From the IMG/VR virus record IMGVR_UViG_3300021093_003887, positions 1 through 41,215 of that record: a DNA stretch of 41,215 bases, one strand, 5' to 3'. The notes beneath the pieces are model-generated. The model saw only the letters and a program-made list of their open reading frames with translations, was not told the origin of the DNA and did not search any database. Shown here piece after piece: positions 16,136 through 23,559 of the stretch. A program made the position numbers and the translations under genes. Origin of the DNA: a virus. Every line of letters starts with the position of its first letter. The first letter of the stretch is position 1.

Positions 16136-16247
16136 GTGGTCGTGAGCAAATTGGCAAAGCTCCCGCTGGACCCATAGTCCAGAATGGGGACGGGACGATG
16201 AGTATAACTCGCAGTCTTTGTAGGTTCGAAACCTACCGGCCGCACCA
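16136..16247 (+). tRNA. tRNA-like gene, 112 nt, anticodon uncertain
   Basis: The ends form a 7-bp acceptor stem (16136-16142 with 16237-16243, including two G-U pairs), discriminator A and encoded CCA at 16245-16247. A 5-bp T-stem with loop TTCGAAA is perfect (GTAGG/CCTAC). A D-arm A-G-C/G-C-T with loop AAATTGGCAAA is normal. The middle is not: a stem CTGGA/TCCAG (16166-16170, 16178-16182) carries the loop CCCATAG, which would give anticodon CAT but lacks U33, four extra bases separate it from the D-stem, and about 37 nt lie between it and the T-stem, partly folding as GAG/CTC. An alternative outer stem TCCCG/CGGGA would present an ATGGGGA loop. The identity is therefore open. It lies where the A+T-rich island ends. 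Confidence 0.6.
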
Positions 16248-16288
16248 TAACATAACATAAGTAAAATACATTTTATAAGGAAAACAAA

Positions 16289-16483
16289 ATGTCAAACACA
16301 GTAGAACAATTAAAAACACAATTCGACGCATTCCTGGCAGAAGATGCTAAATTTACAGCAGGCAATGGATCTGCCGGCACCCGTGCTCGCAAAGCACTGC
16401 AAGAAGTGGCCAAACTGGTCAAGGCCCGCCGTAATGAAATTACAGCAGAGAAGAATGCTCGCAAGGAAGCCAAGGCCGGGTAA
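16289..16483 (+). CDS. Histone H1-like (Hc1-type) small protein, 64 aa
   Basis: The protein resembles the N-terminal helical module of bacterial and chlamydial histone H1-like (Hc1) proteins: a helix starting V-E-Q-L-K, an acidic stretch, then the conserved G-(S)-A-G-T-R-A-R-K-A-L-Q-E core at about residues 28-40 and a basic helix ending in Ala/Lys. Such proteins bind and condense DNA. The long Lys-rich C-terminal tail of full-length relatives is missing, so any DNA binding must come from the helical part. An AAGGA site precedes the ATG. It marks the start of the more G+C-rich core, and the next gene's ATG overlaps its stop by 1 nt. Confidence 0.7.
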   Translation: MSNTVEQLKTQFDAFLAEDAKFTAGNGSAGTRARKALQEVAKLVKARRNEITAEKNARKEAKAG

Positions 16484-17031
16484 TGGACTACGATGCATTT
16501 TCTAGCGGTCAGGTCGTAAGCAAACTATGGTTAGCCCAAGAACTAGAACCGATCGCTAGAGTGCATGCTAATCCAGCCAGGATAGTTTTAGTAGGCGGTT
16601 GGTACGGAGTTTTTAATTTCATATTAAGGGTGAGATCAAATATGTCTATAGAATCTGTCAGAAGCATCGATATCGATGCAGACGCCTGTTCCGTAGCAGA
16701 TAAGATTAACGATACTTGGGTCTGGCAAAATTGGAAATTCAAATCTATTAATTCTGATGCCAACGACCACGATTATTCTAACAGTAACCTAGTCATAAAC
16801 ACCAGCGTAGAACACATAGACACGCATCGATGGTTTGATAATATACCAAACGGGTGTTTGGTAGCATTACAAAGCAATGACATGGATCACGAAGATCATT
16901 GTCATAATCACGGATCGCTAGATGATTTCAAGGGCGATTTTTCGTTATCGGAAGTTTTTTATTCTGGCATCAAGCATTTTGGGTATCCAGATTGGGGATT
17001 CAATAGATTCATGATCATAGGAAAAAAATAA
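16483..17031 (+). CDS. Class I SAM methyltransferase-like protein, 182 aa
   Basis: The chain follows a Rossmann-type methyltransferase pattern: strand I-V-L-V-G-G-W-Y-G (about 33-41) at the SAM-binding glycine loop, an acidic end of strand 2 in S-I-D-I-D-A-D (about 64-70), and V-I-N-T-S-V-E-H at about 101-108 at the motif IV position, like N-T-S/C-E-H-I motifs in other phage methyltransferase-like proteins. A His/Asp-rich stretch D-H-E-D-H-C-H-N-H-G follows (about 130-140) and could bind a metal. The target is unknown. The ATG overlaps the previous stop (TAATG). Confidence is moderate because the glycine loop is atypical (GGWYG). Confidence 0.5.
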   Translation: MDYDAFSSGQVVSKLWLAQELEPIARVHANPARIVLVGGWYGVFNFILRVRSNMSIESVRSIDIDADACSVADKINDTWVWQNWKFKSINSDANDHDYSNSNLVINTSVEHIDTHRWFDNIPNGCLVALQSNDMDHEDHCHNHGSLDDFKGDFSLSEVFYSGIKHFGYPDWGFNRFMIIGKK

Positions 17032-17042
17032 AGGACGATTTT

Positions 17043-17516
17043 ATGGACGACAAAGACAAAATAATTGGCAATGAAGATACTATGATCAATATCGATTATC
17101 TCGGTGGTGCCGCTGGACAATCTGTTCTGAGTTTTGATTGTTCAGATACCATAACTTTAGATACATCGATAACCTCACCTTGTACTATCACCATACCAGG
17201 ATACAGTGCGCACTACAATTACCCTAATACATTTACTACCAGCAGCGGATCTGGCTATACGCTAGGTGGAAGTATTCTCAACGACGGTATAGTTAGTATA
17301 GGTAATGACGGTATTGATATCCGAGAAGGCGGGGACATCAAGATCGGAAACCAAAGCCTCAAAGAATTTATGACGAAAATGGAACAGCGACTGGCTATCC
17401 TAGTTCCAGATCCTGCCAAATTAGAAAAATTTGAAGCACTTAAAAAAGCCTATGAGCATTACAAAACCATGGAAAGCCTCTGTTTCGACGAACCGATCGA
17501 TGATGAAAACAAATGA
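17043..17516 (+). CDS. Small virion-associated protein, 157 aa
   Basis: The first half is Ser/Thr/Gly-rich with I-N-I-D-Y and Y-T-L-G-G-S motifs and short beta-type sequence; the second half is a helical region beginning I-K-I-G-N-Q-S-L-K-E-F-M and continuing with K/E-rich helix. This two-part layout is shared by small structural or neck-associated proteins of T4-like marine phages, but no precise role can be assigned. An AAAGGA ribosome site lies 8 nt before the ATG. The stop overlaps the next ATG by 4 nt. Confidence 0.55.
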   Translation: MDDKDKIIGNEDTMINIDYLGGAAGQSVLSFDCSDTITLDTSITSPCTITIPGYSAHYNYPNTFTTSSGSGYTLGGSILNDGIVSIGNDGIDIREGGDIKIGNQSLKEFMTKMEQRLAILVPDPAKLEKFEALKKAYEHYKTMESLCFDEPIDDENK

Positions 17517-18064
17517 TAAAAGTCTACGATGATCTCATTCCTGTACATCTGCAGGATTTTTTTGAATTATCTATCCTAGGACGCACCGACAGAGAAGACG
17601 AATGCCTACATCCCACCATAGATCTTCGTTGCAAATACGAAAGCACGTCTAGGGAAAACGACCATACTCCGATAAGTTTTACGCACGTATTAAAATCCAG
17701 TTCTAAAGTTTCGAATCACCTAGATAATTTTGGTCTCATTCCGCAGATCGTTTGCAGCGAAGAAAATGCTATCCTTAGAGAAATAATCACCGCAAGGATC
17801 TTTCTGACCGTTCCCCATAAGACAGACTTAAAAAATTATGCTGCGCATACCGATTTTGATTTCCCGCATCATGTCTGTCTTTATTATGTAAACAACGCAG
17901 ATGGACCTACAGCATTCTATGATCAGGAAGGAAAAGTCGTCGATGAAGTAATGCCTAAAAAGGGCAGAGTAATATTCTTCGATGGATTGATCAAACACGG
18001 TGGTGGAATACCTAGGAATGGCCCTAGATGCATCGTTAACTATGATATTTTAATAAAGGAATAA
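17513..18064 (+). CDS. 2OG-Fe(II) oxygenase, prolyl-4-hydroxylase-like, 183 aa
   Basis: H112-T-D114 in Y-A-A-H-T-D-F-D, H162 in L-I-K-H-G-G-G and R172 in G-P-R-C-I-V-N-Y-D are the iron ligands and 2-oxoglutarate-binding Arg of the P4Hc-type family, with G-R-V-I-F-F-D preceding the distal His as expected. This type is the commonest 2OG oxygenase in T4-like marine phages and is often suspected of modifying virion or host proteins. Unlike the island oxygenases it lies in the core gene line with core-like base composition, directly between a structural gene and thyX. Confidence 0.8.
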   Translation: MIKVYDDLIPVHLQDFFELSILGRTDREDECLHPTIDLRCKYESTSRENDHTPISFTHVLKSSSKVSNHLDNFGLIPQIVCSEENAILREIITARIFLTVPHKTDLKNYAAHTDFDFPHHVCLYYVNNADGPTAFYDQEGKVVDEVMPKKGRVIFFDGLIKHGGGIPRNGPRCIVNYDILIKE

Positions 18065-18065
18065 C

Positions 18066-18749
18066 ATGAATGTTCGCTTGGTATCCTATTCAAAACCCTC
18101 AGATGAATTTGCAGTCCTCGGTATCCAAGATGCGCAGGAACTCATCGCGTTCTGCGCCCGTGTCAGCAATCCCGCAAACCAATTCAATTCAGAGACATCA
18201 GAGAAGCTTATCCGATATCTTATTAAACACGCACACTGGAGCCCCCTCGAGATGGTCTCTGCTTGCTTGGAAATCACGACGACTAGAGACATCGCAAGAC
18301 AGATCCTTAGACACAGATCGTTCAGTTTTCAAGAGTTCTCACAGCGATATGCTAACCCTGTCGAGGATCTTAATTTCCACATTAGAGAAGCACGGTTGCA
18401 GGACACAAGAAACAGACAGAACAGTGTCGAATTGGATATGCAAGACCCCAAACAAAGAGAACTTGCACGTCTATGGGCGGAAAAACAACAGACTGTCATT
18501 AGAGCCAGTAGAGAAGCCTACACTTGGGCTGTATCTAACGGTATAGCCAAGGAGCAGGCTCGCTGTGTCTTACCGGAAGGCAATACTGAAAGCCGGCTGT
18601 ATATGAACGGCACACTGCGTTCATGGATCCATTATATAGAATTACGTGCAGCCAATGGTACCCAAAAGGAGCACATGGACATCGCCCGAGCCTGTGCCGA
18701 AACCATAGCCAAAGTATTTCCAATGGCAGAATCATTAATTTCCAATTGA
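18066..18749 (+). CDS. thyX: Flavin-dependent thymidylate synthase ThyX, 227 aa
   Basis: The ThyX signature R-H-R-x7-S-x-R is present as R82-H-R-S-F-S-F-Q-E-F-S92-Q-R94, with flanking T-x-x-x-R-D-I-A-R-Q and the C-terminal L-Y-M-N-G-T-L-R-S-W-I-H-Y segment. The length is normal for the family. The enzyme uses FAD, NADPH and methylenetetrahydrofolate to make dTMP from dUMP, supplying thymidine for phage DNA synthesis. An AAAGGAA site lies just before the ATG. The next gene starts from its own early promoter. Confidence 0.97.
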   Translation: MNVRLVSYSKPSDEFAVLGIQDAQELIAFCARVSNPANQFNSETSEKLIRYLIKHAHWSPLEMVSACLEITTTRDIARQILRHRSFSFQEFSQRYANPVEDLNFHIREARLQDTRNRQNSVELDMQDPKQRELARLWAEKQQTVIRASREAYTWAVSNGIAKEQARCVLPEGNTESRLYMNGTLRSWIHYIELRAANGTQKEHMDIARACAETIAKVFPMAESLISN

Positions 18750-18751
18750 TA

Positions 18752-18780
18752 TTGACAGGTTTTTAAAGATCTCGTATAAT
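18752..18780 (+). promoter_or_regulatory. Consensus sigma70 promoter TTGACA-N17-TATAAT
   Basis: TTGACA at 18752-18757 and TATAAT at 18775-18780 are both perfect and separated by exactly 17 bp. Transcription would start near 18787, about 21 nt before the ATG at 18808. It begins a run of small genes and is likely an early promoter read by unmodified host polymerase. Confidence 0.85.
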
Positions 18781-18807
18781 TAAGTTGTTCGACATAGAGA
18801 AAATATT

Positions 18808-19632
18808 ATGAGAGCAAACTACTGGTCATGTTCACGGTTCGCAGATTGGCTGCGGGGTACCGCTAAAATCAAAGCGGGCACCGGCAAAGAATGGCGCCTC
18901 TGGGAAGAAGAGGCCAAAACTAGCCATCCCATCCGTTATTGGATCGTCGAAGAGGGTCTCGATTACCTCCAAAATTTCGTCAATTGGCCCGCGGATCGAC
19001 TTAATGACATCCGCTATTATATCAACAATCGCTGGGTCAGCCATACTCACAGGCTTACTGCTCATCCTAGAGATATCAAACCAGGGTCCTGGTCAGACGT
19101 AGGAAATCGTTTCTTGCCTTGCTTGTTTAACGAACTAGTCGATTTTGTAGAAATCGAGCAGGCTTGGCATCATGTACTGTGGGACAAAGAAGCACGTGAA
19201 AAATATCAGACACCTTGGAGTCGAAATTTCTTTCGTTTTCGTACGTGGCGCTGTTCAGAAGCAGGCGTCGATCACTTGAAGTGGGCTATGACACTGACTA
19301 ACGAAGAATTCTTAGACGAAGATGAGAAGCATCTAGCAGAACCTACCTATCAGGCCAAAGCAGCCAAAGAAATTCTAGAACTTTATACTTGGTGGAAAGA
19401 AGTCTATCCAAATCGTCCAGATGTCCACGATGCTTCAGGATGGACTGCCTACTGCGAAATGCGCCGTGAAAAAGGTTATAAGTTTCTCGATATGGAAGAT
19501 AAGACTCCTGAAGAAGCGGAGATGTGTAAAACCGCTCTTGACAAATCACAAGAGTTGGAATTACAATATGCTAAAGAAGATGAAGAAATGATGATCCGAT
19601 TAATCAAAATAAGAGAAAGTCTGTGGACCTAA
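18808..19632 (+). CDS. Conserved phage protein of unknown function, 274 aa
   Basis: I do not recognise a functional family. The protein is rich in Trp, Tyr, Arg and Glu, cytoplasmic in character, with a highly charged C-terminal helix. Motif-like parts include S-H-T-H-R-L-T-A-H-P-R-D (about 78-89) and W-x-R-N-F-F-R-F-R-T-W-R (about 137-148), which could bind nucleic acid or metal, but that is only a guess. It is the first gene after a perfect early promoter, has a weak ribosome site, and overlaps the start of the next gene by 10 nt. Confidence 0.75.
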   Translation: MRANYWSCSRFADWLRGTAKIKAGTGKEWRLWEEEAKTSHPIRYWIVEEGLDYLQNFVNWPADRLNDIRYYINNRWVSHTHRLTAHPRDIKPGSWSDVGNRFLPCLFNELVDFVEIEQAWHHVLWDKEAREKYQTPWSRNFFRFRTWRCSEAGVDHLKWAMTLTNEEFLDEDEKHLAEPTYQAKAAKEILELYTWWKEVYPNRPDVHDASGWTAYCEMRREKGYKFLDMEDKTPEEAEMCKTALDKSQELELQYAKEDEEMMIRLIKIRESLWT

Positions 19633-19823
19633 AAATCATTTTCAATAAGATCCAATCAGCCTTTGATTGGCTAGAGGATAATTTCGAGCCCATTGAAAAT
19701 CGCTGGTTGGTATTTCTAGTGGCCTGTTTTTTGATCATCTTGTTCAAGGCCGGGGGTGCGACGGGTATATCTCTCCTTATAGGGTTGTTCTATATCATGT
19801 ATTTCGTAACCCTAAAACGATGA
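19623..19823 (+). CDS. Small membrane protein, 66 aa
   Basis: A charged N-terminal 25 residues precedes hydrophobic segments at about residues 28-42 and 45-62, separated by a short G-G-A-T-G turn, so it probably forms a membrane hairpin. It uses a GTG start that overlaps the previous stop by 10 nt, and its stop overlaps the next ATG by 4 nt. Function unknown; small early membrane proteins of phages often act on the host envelope. Confidence 0.6.
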   Translation: MDLKIIFNKIQSAFDWLEDNFEPIENRWLVFLVACFLIILFKAGGATGISLLIGLFYIMYFVTLKR

Positions 19824-20020
19824 TGTCTTTCCGAAATTGGGTACATAATCTCTGGCTCGAAAACTGCGAGGAGCGTCAGACGTATTCAGTTGGTGTTCGG
19901 CTTACTGAGCAGGAATACTTTCGAAGATTCAAGTGGTGGCTGCGCCGAGAGTGGCGGCATCGCCGGCAACAAGAAATTAAAAGGGAGAAGATAAATGAAC
20001 GATTCAAACGATGGGCTTGA
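19820..20020 (+). CDS. Small basic hypothetical protein, 66 aa
   Basis: An Arg- and Trp-rich chain with a strongly basic C-terminal half (R-R-E-W-R-H-R-R-Q-Q and onward), predicted helical, with no Cys cluster. The basic helix could contact nucleic acid. It overlaps the preceding membrane protein by 4 nt and the following gene by 26 nt, consistent with translation from one early transcript. Confidence 0.55.
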   Translation: MMSFRNWVHNLWLENCEERQTYSVGVRLTEQEYFRRFKWWLRREWRHRRQQEIKREKINERFKRWA

Positions 20021-20228
20021 ACGTCTGTATCAGGATTATTGGATGATTCATGCACAGAAATTGGAAAAACATGATCCTATAGAAGTGGCTGCGGTGCTCG
20101 TAGCACATGCTATGACATTATACAAGACCGTCCTAGACGACGAGGATTATAATAAAATGGTTGACGATATTGGGCGCATGAGAGATCGAGTAAAAACACT
20201 AACACCAGAACAGGGGAACTATCACTAA
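19995..20228 (+). CDS. Small acidic helical protein, 77 aa
   Basis: An acidic, mostly helical protein (Y-Q-D-Y-W, then E-V-A-A-V-L-V-A-H-A-M and a charged C-terminal helix) with no recognised motif. A GGGAGA ribosome-like site lies inside the end of the previous gene. The stop overlaps the next ATG by 1 nt (TAATG). Function unknown. Confidence 0.65.
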   Translation: MNDSNDGLERLYQDYWMIHAQKLEKHDPIEVAAVLVAHAMTLYKTVLDDEDYNKMVDDIGRMRDRVKTLTPEQGNYH

Positions 20229-20659
20229 TGAACGCACAAACTCCAGCAGAAGGCATCATGAAGGTAGGCGATTATGGCAACGCTAAATTTTATAAGGTCG
20301 CTTGTCAGTGTGGTAGCCACGATCACGATCTTGATTTTGAAGTCGAAGCAGAAGAACCCAATGTCAATGTTAACACCTATGTACGAGTAAAGACAGACTA
20401 TTGGACAGAATCCGTCAAGAAGCGTTACGATATCGATAATCCTTATCTACAAGAATTAGACTGGACTCTAAAGGATATCTTTAACGGACTTATTACCCGC
20501 TTGAAGTTGACCTGGACCGTTTGGACCAAAGGTTACGTCAAATGCGAAACCACTATCGCTATGACCAAGCAGCAGGCTCTCAACTACGCAGAGACTATCC
20601 GATCTGCGGTCAACGATGTAGAAACTTTCGAGAAAGCACAGAAGAATGACTCCCAGTAA
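20228..20659 (+). CDS. Conserved phage protein, 143 aa
   Basis: An N-terminal segment with C-Q-C-G-S-H-D-H-D-L (about 26-35) looks like a metal-binding or degenerate zinc-ribbon element, followed by acidic beta-type sequence and a C-terminal helix. Small proteins with this C-x-C-G-S motif recur in T4-like marine phages, but the role is not known. A GGGG ribosome-like site precedes the ATG, and the gene overlaps its successor by 14 nt. Confidence 0.65.
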   Translation: MNAQTPAEGIMKVGDYGNAKFYKVACQCGSHDHDLDFEVEAEEPNVNVNTYVRVKTDYWTESVKKRYDIDNPYLQELDWTLKDIFNGLITRLKLTWTVWTKGYVKCETTIAMTKQQALNYAETIRSAVNDVETFEKAQKNDSQ

Positions 20660-21212
20660 AAGCCCAGATCGGCATACCTTCCAACGAGAGGGCTATGAGA
20701 AGCGCCAGGCTGAAAAAGGCGAGCCTGTCAACGACGATTATCTCGATATGTTCGCCAAGATCATCGAGGATCACAATTGCAAATGGGACGATCCTCAAAG
20801 CAAAGAACAGAATATGGAGTGGGATTTGGTTACCACAGATTGGATCCTAGCCAAGGTCCGTGCCGACGAAGCCTACGCACAGAATTTGTATGCGGCTATG
20901 TGTAATAACGGTTTCATTAAACTGGAAGTGATCCCCGTGCTAAAAGGAGAAGAATGGTCTTGCTCCTGGCGCTATGCCGGAGGCATCGTCGCGGACATGC
21001 GGCAAGAAGGAGATTACATCGATTGGTATTGCTCTGGTATCCGAGATACCTTCTATGCCGACACCAAAGACTATACCGAAGAACAATTAGCTAGATTAGA
21101 CATAACTAAAAGATATGTAGGCGAAGGTTGCATCACCGACGAGATCCGGACAGATCTCCAGCGTCTTGGTTGGGCGGTGGCGCCCGATGGAGATTGGCAA
21201 AACTTTGAATAG
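20646..21212 (+). CDS. Conserved phage protein, 188 aa
   Basis: An acidic protein with aromatic-rich core segments (W-D-L-V-T-T-D-W-I-L; W-S-C-S-W-R-Y-A-G-G-I-V-A-D-M; Y-I-D-W-Y-C-S-G-I). The central part is reminiscent of a small alpha/beta fold, but I see no catalytic signature. It overlaps the previous gene by 14 nt and belongs to the early small-gene run. Confidence 0.6.
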   Translation: MTPSKSPDRHTFQREGYEKRQAEKGEPVNDDYLDMFAKIIEDHNCKWDDPQSKEQNMEWDLVTTDWILAKVRADEAYAQNLYAAMCNNGFIKLEVIPVLKGEEWSCSWRYAGGIVADMRQEGDYIDWYCSGIRDTFYADTKDYTEEQLARLDITKRYVGEGCITDEIRTDLQRLGWAVAPDGDWQNFE

Positions 21213-21229
21213 GAGATAAGTGAAACAAA

Positions 21230-21421
21230 ATGACCTGGGAACTATACGAGGTCTGGTCCGACACAGATGGACATGAAGAATTGGTAGACACTACCAAAAG
21301 CCGTAAAGAAGCACAGGCACTAGCCAAAAAAACCTTGAACGAGGGCGCAGACGAAGTTTGGATCTGCCGAGAAACCGGAGACGGGGACTACGAAGAAGTG
21401 GATCGATTGACAAATGCCTAG
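21230..21421 (+). CDS. Small acidic protein, 63 aa
   Basis: A short beta-alpha-beta-type sequence (W-E-L-Y-E-V-W-S-D, an A/K-rich helix, then V-W-I-C-R-E-T) with many acidic residues. A GGAG site precedes the ATG. The -35 box of the next promoter lies inside its last codons. Function unknown; small acidic early proteins can mimic DNA or inhibit host enzymes, but nothing here proves that. Confidence 0.6.
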   Translation: MTWELYEVWSDTDGHEELVDTTKSRKEAQALAKKTLNEGADEVWICRETGDGDYEEVDRLTNA

Positions 21422-21435
21422 CCAGGCAGTATAAT
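21407..21435 (+). promoter_or_regulatory. Consensus sigma70 promoter TTGACA-N17-TATAAT
   Basis: TTGACA at 21407-21412 and TATAAT at 21430-21435 are both perfect with a 17-bp spacer. Transcription would start near 21442, leaving a 26-nt leader with an AAGGAG ribosome site before the ATG at 21468. Confidence 0.85.
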
Positions 21436-21467
21436 TATTATATTAACTAGACAAGGAGCAGATCTAA

Positions 21468-22652
21468 ATGGCTGGCAAATCCAATCGTAAAAATTCCATC
21501 GCCGCATTGAAAACCGTACATCGCGAAAAACGAGTGCGTGATCTCAGTCCGAAATGGGATGGACAGGAAACTTGGACTACCGATCAGTTTCTAAAGTTTT
21601 TCAAAGACAGCATGGACTATTATCGTTTGGAAAAGTCTAACAAGGATCTCAAGCCCGAAGTGATCAATTGGATGGGCACAAACGGCTATACCAAGGACCA
21701 GATCAAGGCCTTTAAAGATACTAAAGATCACCGCTGTAACAATACCACAGGTGCTATCGCAGCCAATCTCAATCGTGGCATGCCACCGGTACGCAGTGAT
21801 TTCAACAATGGCAAGAATACCGCGCTTTGGTTAGGCAATCAGATCACAGAAATCCTAGAAGCAGGCAAGAATGACTACGAACTCGAAGTCGTAGACAACA
21901 GGCCCGCGGTTCCGCAGATCTCTATCCAGGATCGCTTGCGAGAAGCATCATATGCCATGACAGACGAAATCGAAGAGGCGCTGGATAGTTTCAGCCGAGA
22001 TTATGAAAATTTCAATCCTAAACAGTTCAAAGTGCTGAATCTGCTCAAAGGCAAGCAGGCCAAAGCCGCACACGCTCGTATTATCCGCGATATCTATGCT
22101 TCGCAGTTAGCAGAATACGAAGAAGTCCTAGAAGGGTCGTGTCCACAACTCAAAGAGGGCTATGCTCATATCTCTAAGAAAAACATCAAGAAAATCATCG
22201 AATTCTATCAAGAAATCACCACAGCCTGCGAAATGTTGATGCAGGAAGCCAAGGTCAATAAAAAACCTCGGGTCCGCAAGGCTGTGCCCACCGAGAAAAT
22301 CGTAGCCAAACTCAAATACTGCAAGAGCAACGAGCCTATGAAACTAGTTTCCGTGAATCCCACAGAGATCGTAGGCAGCAAAGAACTGTGGATCTACAAC
22401 ACCAAAACCCGCAAACTAGGCAAATATGTAGCCGCAGAGTACCAAGAATTAACGGTCAAGGGCACATCTATCGTCAATTTCGATGCTAATCTCAGCAAAC
22501 AGAAAAATCTGCGCAGGCCCGAAGAGCAACTCAAAGAGTTCAAGGCCGCGGGCAAAGTGGCTCTACGACGGTTCCTAGAAGATATCAAAGCCGTAGATAT
22601 CAAACTCAACGGACGCATCAACGAAGACACTGTGCTGTTGAAAGTACAATAA
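21468..22652 (+). CDS. Conserved phage protein of unknown function, 394 aa
   Basis: A basic, Lys-rich N-terminal 50 residues (K-S-N-R-K-N-S) leads into a largely helical protein, with long charged helices around 150-260, then a Lys-rich linker (N-K-K-P-R-V-R-K-A-V) and a C-terminal beta-type domain (L-W-I-Y-N-T-K-T-R-K-L-G-K-Y, about 310-394). The architecture suggests a nucleic-acid-associated or scaffold protein, but no known domain is recognised. It has its own perfect early promoter and strong ribosome site, so it is probably made in quantity early. Confidence 0.75.
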   Translation: MAGKSNRKNSIAALKTVHREKRVRDLSPKWDGQETWTTDQFLKFFKDSMDYYRLEKSNKDLKPEVINWMGTNGYTKDQIKAFKDTKDHRCNNTTGAIAANLNRGMPPVRSDFNNGKNTALWLGNQITEILEAGKNDYELEVVDNRPAVPQISIQDRLREASYAMTDEIEEALDSFSRDYENFNPKQFKVLNLLKGKQAKAAHARIIRDIYASQLAEYEEVLEGSCPQLKEGYAHISKKNIKKIIEFYQEITTACEMLMQEAKVNKKPRVRKAVPTEKIVAKLKYCKSNEPMKLVSVNPTEIVGSKELWIYNTKTRKLGKYVAAEYQELTVKGTSIVNFDANLSKQKNLRRPEEQLKEFKAAGKVALRRFLEDIKAVDIKLNGRINEDTVLLKVQ

Positions 22653-22669
22653 TGATTATTTTAAGGATT

Positions 22670-22677
22670 GATAAATA
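22670..22677 (+). promoter_or_regulatory. T4-type late promoter box (GATAAATA)
   Basis: GATAAATA ends at 22677 and the ATG begins at 22683, exactly 6 nt on, predicting a leaderless late transcript for the structural gene. Confidence 0.55.
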
Positions 22678-22682
22678 CTGGT

Positions 22683-23558
22683 ATGAACAATACCAATCTC
22701 GATCAATCCTTGACAGATCTCAATAAAATAATCAAAGATCTGGCGGCTGCCGCACACCAGCCCGTAGCGCAAGAAGTAACACAATTTCTAGAGTTTAGAG
22801 CCAAAAAAGGCGAGAATAACAATGGTAAGGGTGTTATCTGGAGCGGTGATGGATACACCAAACAATTCATTTTTGCCGCCAATCCAGACAAATTTTTCAG
22901 TTCTGAAAGCATCGATCTAAACAAAGGCAAATCTCTAAGCATAGGAAATGTAAAAGTATTAGATGAAAAAGAACTGGGTCCTAACGTAGTAAAAAGCAAT
23001 CTACAACAGGTCGGACGATTAAAAGGTTTGATCGTCGACGGTTCTGTCAGTATCAATCAATATCTTATCTACAATGCCGCCACTGATCGATTGGGCATCG
23101 GAACAGAGGCTCCTAATGCTGCCTTATCTGTGGCTGAAAATGCCATAGAAGTGATGCTGGGGACCAACGACGAATTTCATGGTATGGTTGGCACTTATGC
23201 ATCTACTGATTTTGATATCGTCACGGATAATACCACTAGAATCAATATCGGCGCCAATGGAAACATCCTATTAGGTAATTTTTCCAGAAATCCCATACAG
23301 GTTTCTATCAATGGTAAATTATCTATAGGCGTTAAGAATCCAGATCCCACAGTAGATTTACATGTGGCAGGATCAGTGAGGTTCGCCAATCATCTCCAAA
23401 CATATGGAGCAGCACCTCCCAGTGAAGGCACACATGCAATGGGCGATATCGTATGGAATAGTTCTCCAAGAGTCGGTGCTGGAATTGGTTGGGTTTGTCT
23501 GAGAGCAGGCAGCCCAGGTGCCTGGTATCCCTTCGGCGAAATCAAAGAAAGAGGTTAA
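22683..23558 (+). CDS. Virion structural protein, fibre-like, 291 aa
   Basis: The N-terminal 90 residues are helical and charged; the C-terminal 200 are the beta-rich type found in phage fibre and adhesin proteins, with I-G-T-E-A-P-N-A-A-L-S-V-A and V-D-L-H-V-A-G-S-V-R-F modules (the L-x-V-x-G-x-x repeat of tail-spike and collar-like proteins) and a G-W-V-C-L-R-A-G-S-P-G-A-W end. I chose the ATG at 22683 over an in-frame TTG at 22668. An AAGGA is too far upstream to serve it, whereas the late promoter box places the predicted transcription start on this ATG. The next gene begins 2 nt after the stop. Confidence 0.7.
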   Translation: MNNTNLDQSLTDLNKIIKDLAAAAHQPVAQEVTQFLEFRAKKGENNNGKGVIWSGDGYTKQFIFAANPDKFFSSESIDLNKGKSLSIGNVKVLDEKELGPNVVKSNLQQVGRLKGLIVDGSVSINQYLIYNAATDRLGIGTEAPNAALSVAENAIEVMLGTNDEFHGMVGTYASTDFDIVTDNTTRINIGANGNILLGNFSRNPIQVSINGKLSIGVKNPDPTVDLHVAGSVRFANHLQTYGAAPPSEGTHAMGDIVWNSSPRVGAGIGWVCLRAGSPGAWYPFGEIKERG

Positions 23559-23559
23559 T

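Noticed and set aside
16136-16247. tmRNA or selenocysteine tRNA
   Set aside because: There is no tag reading frame or long pseudoknot region for tmRNA, and the loop does not offer a TCA anticodon; only the general size and the CTGGA/TCCAG stem recall selC.
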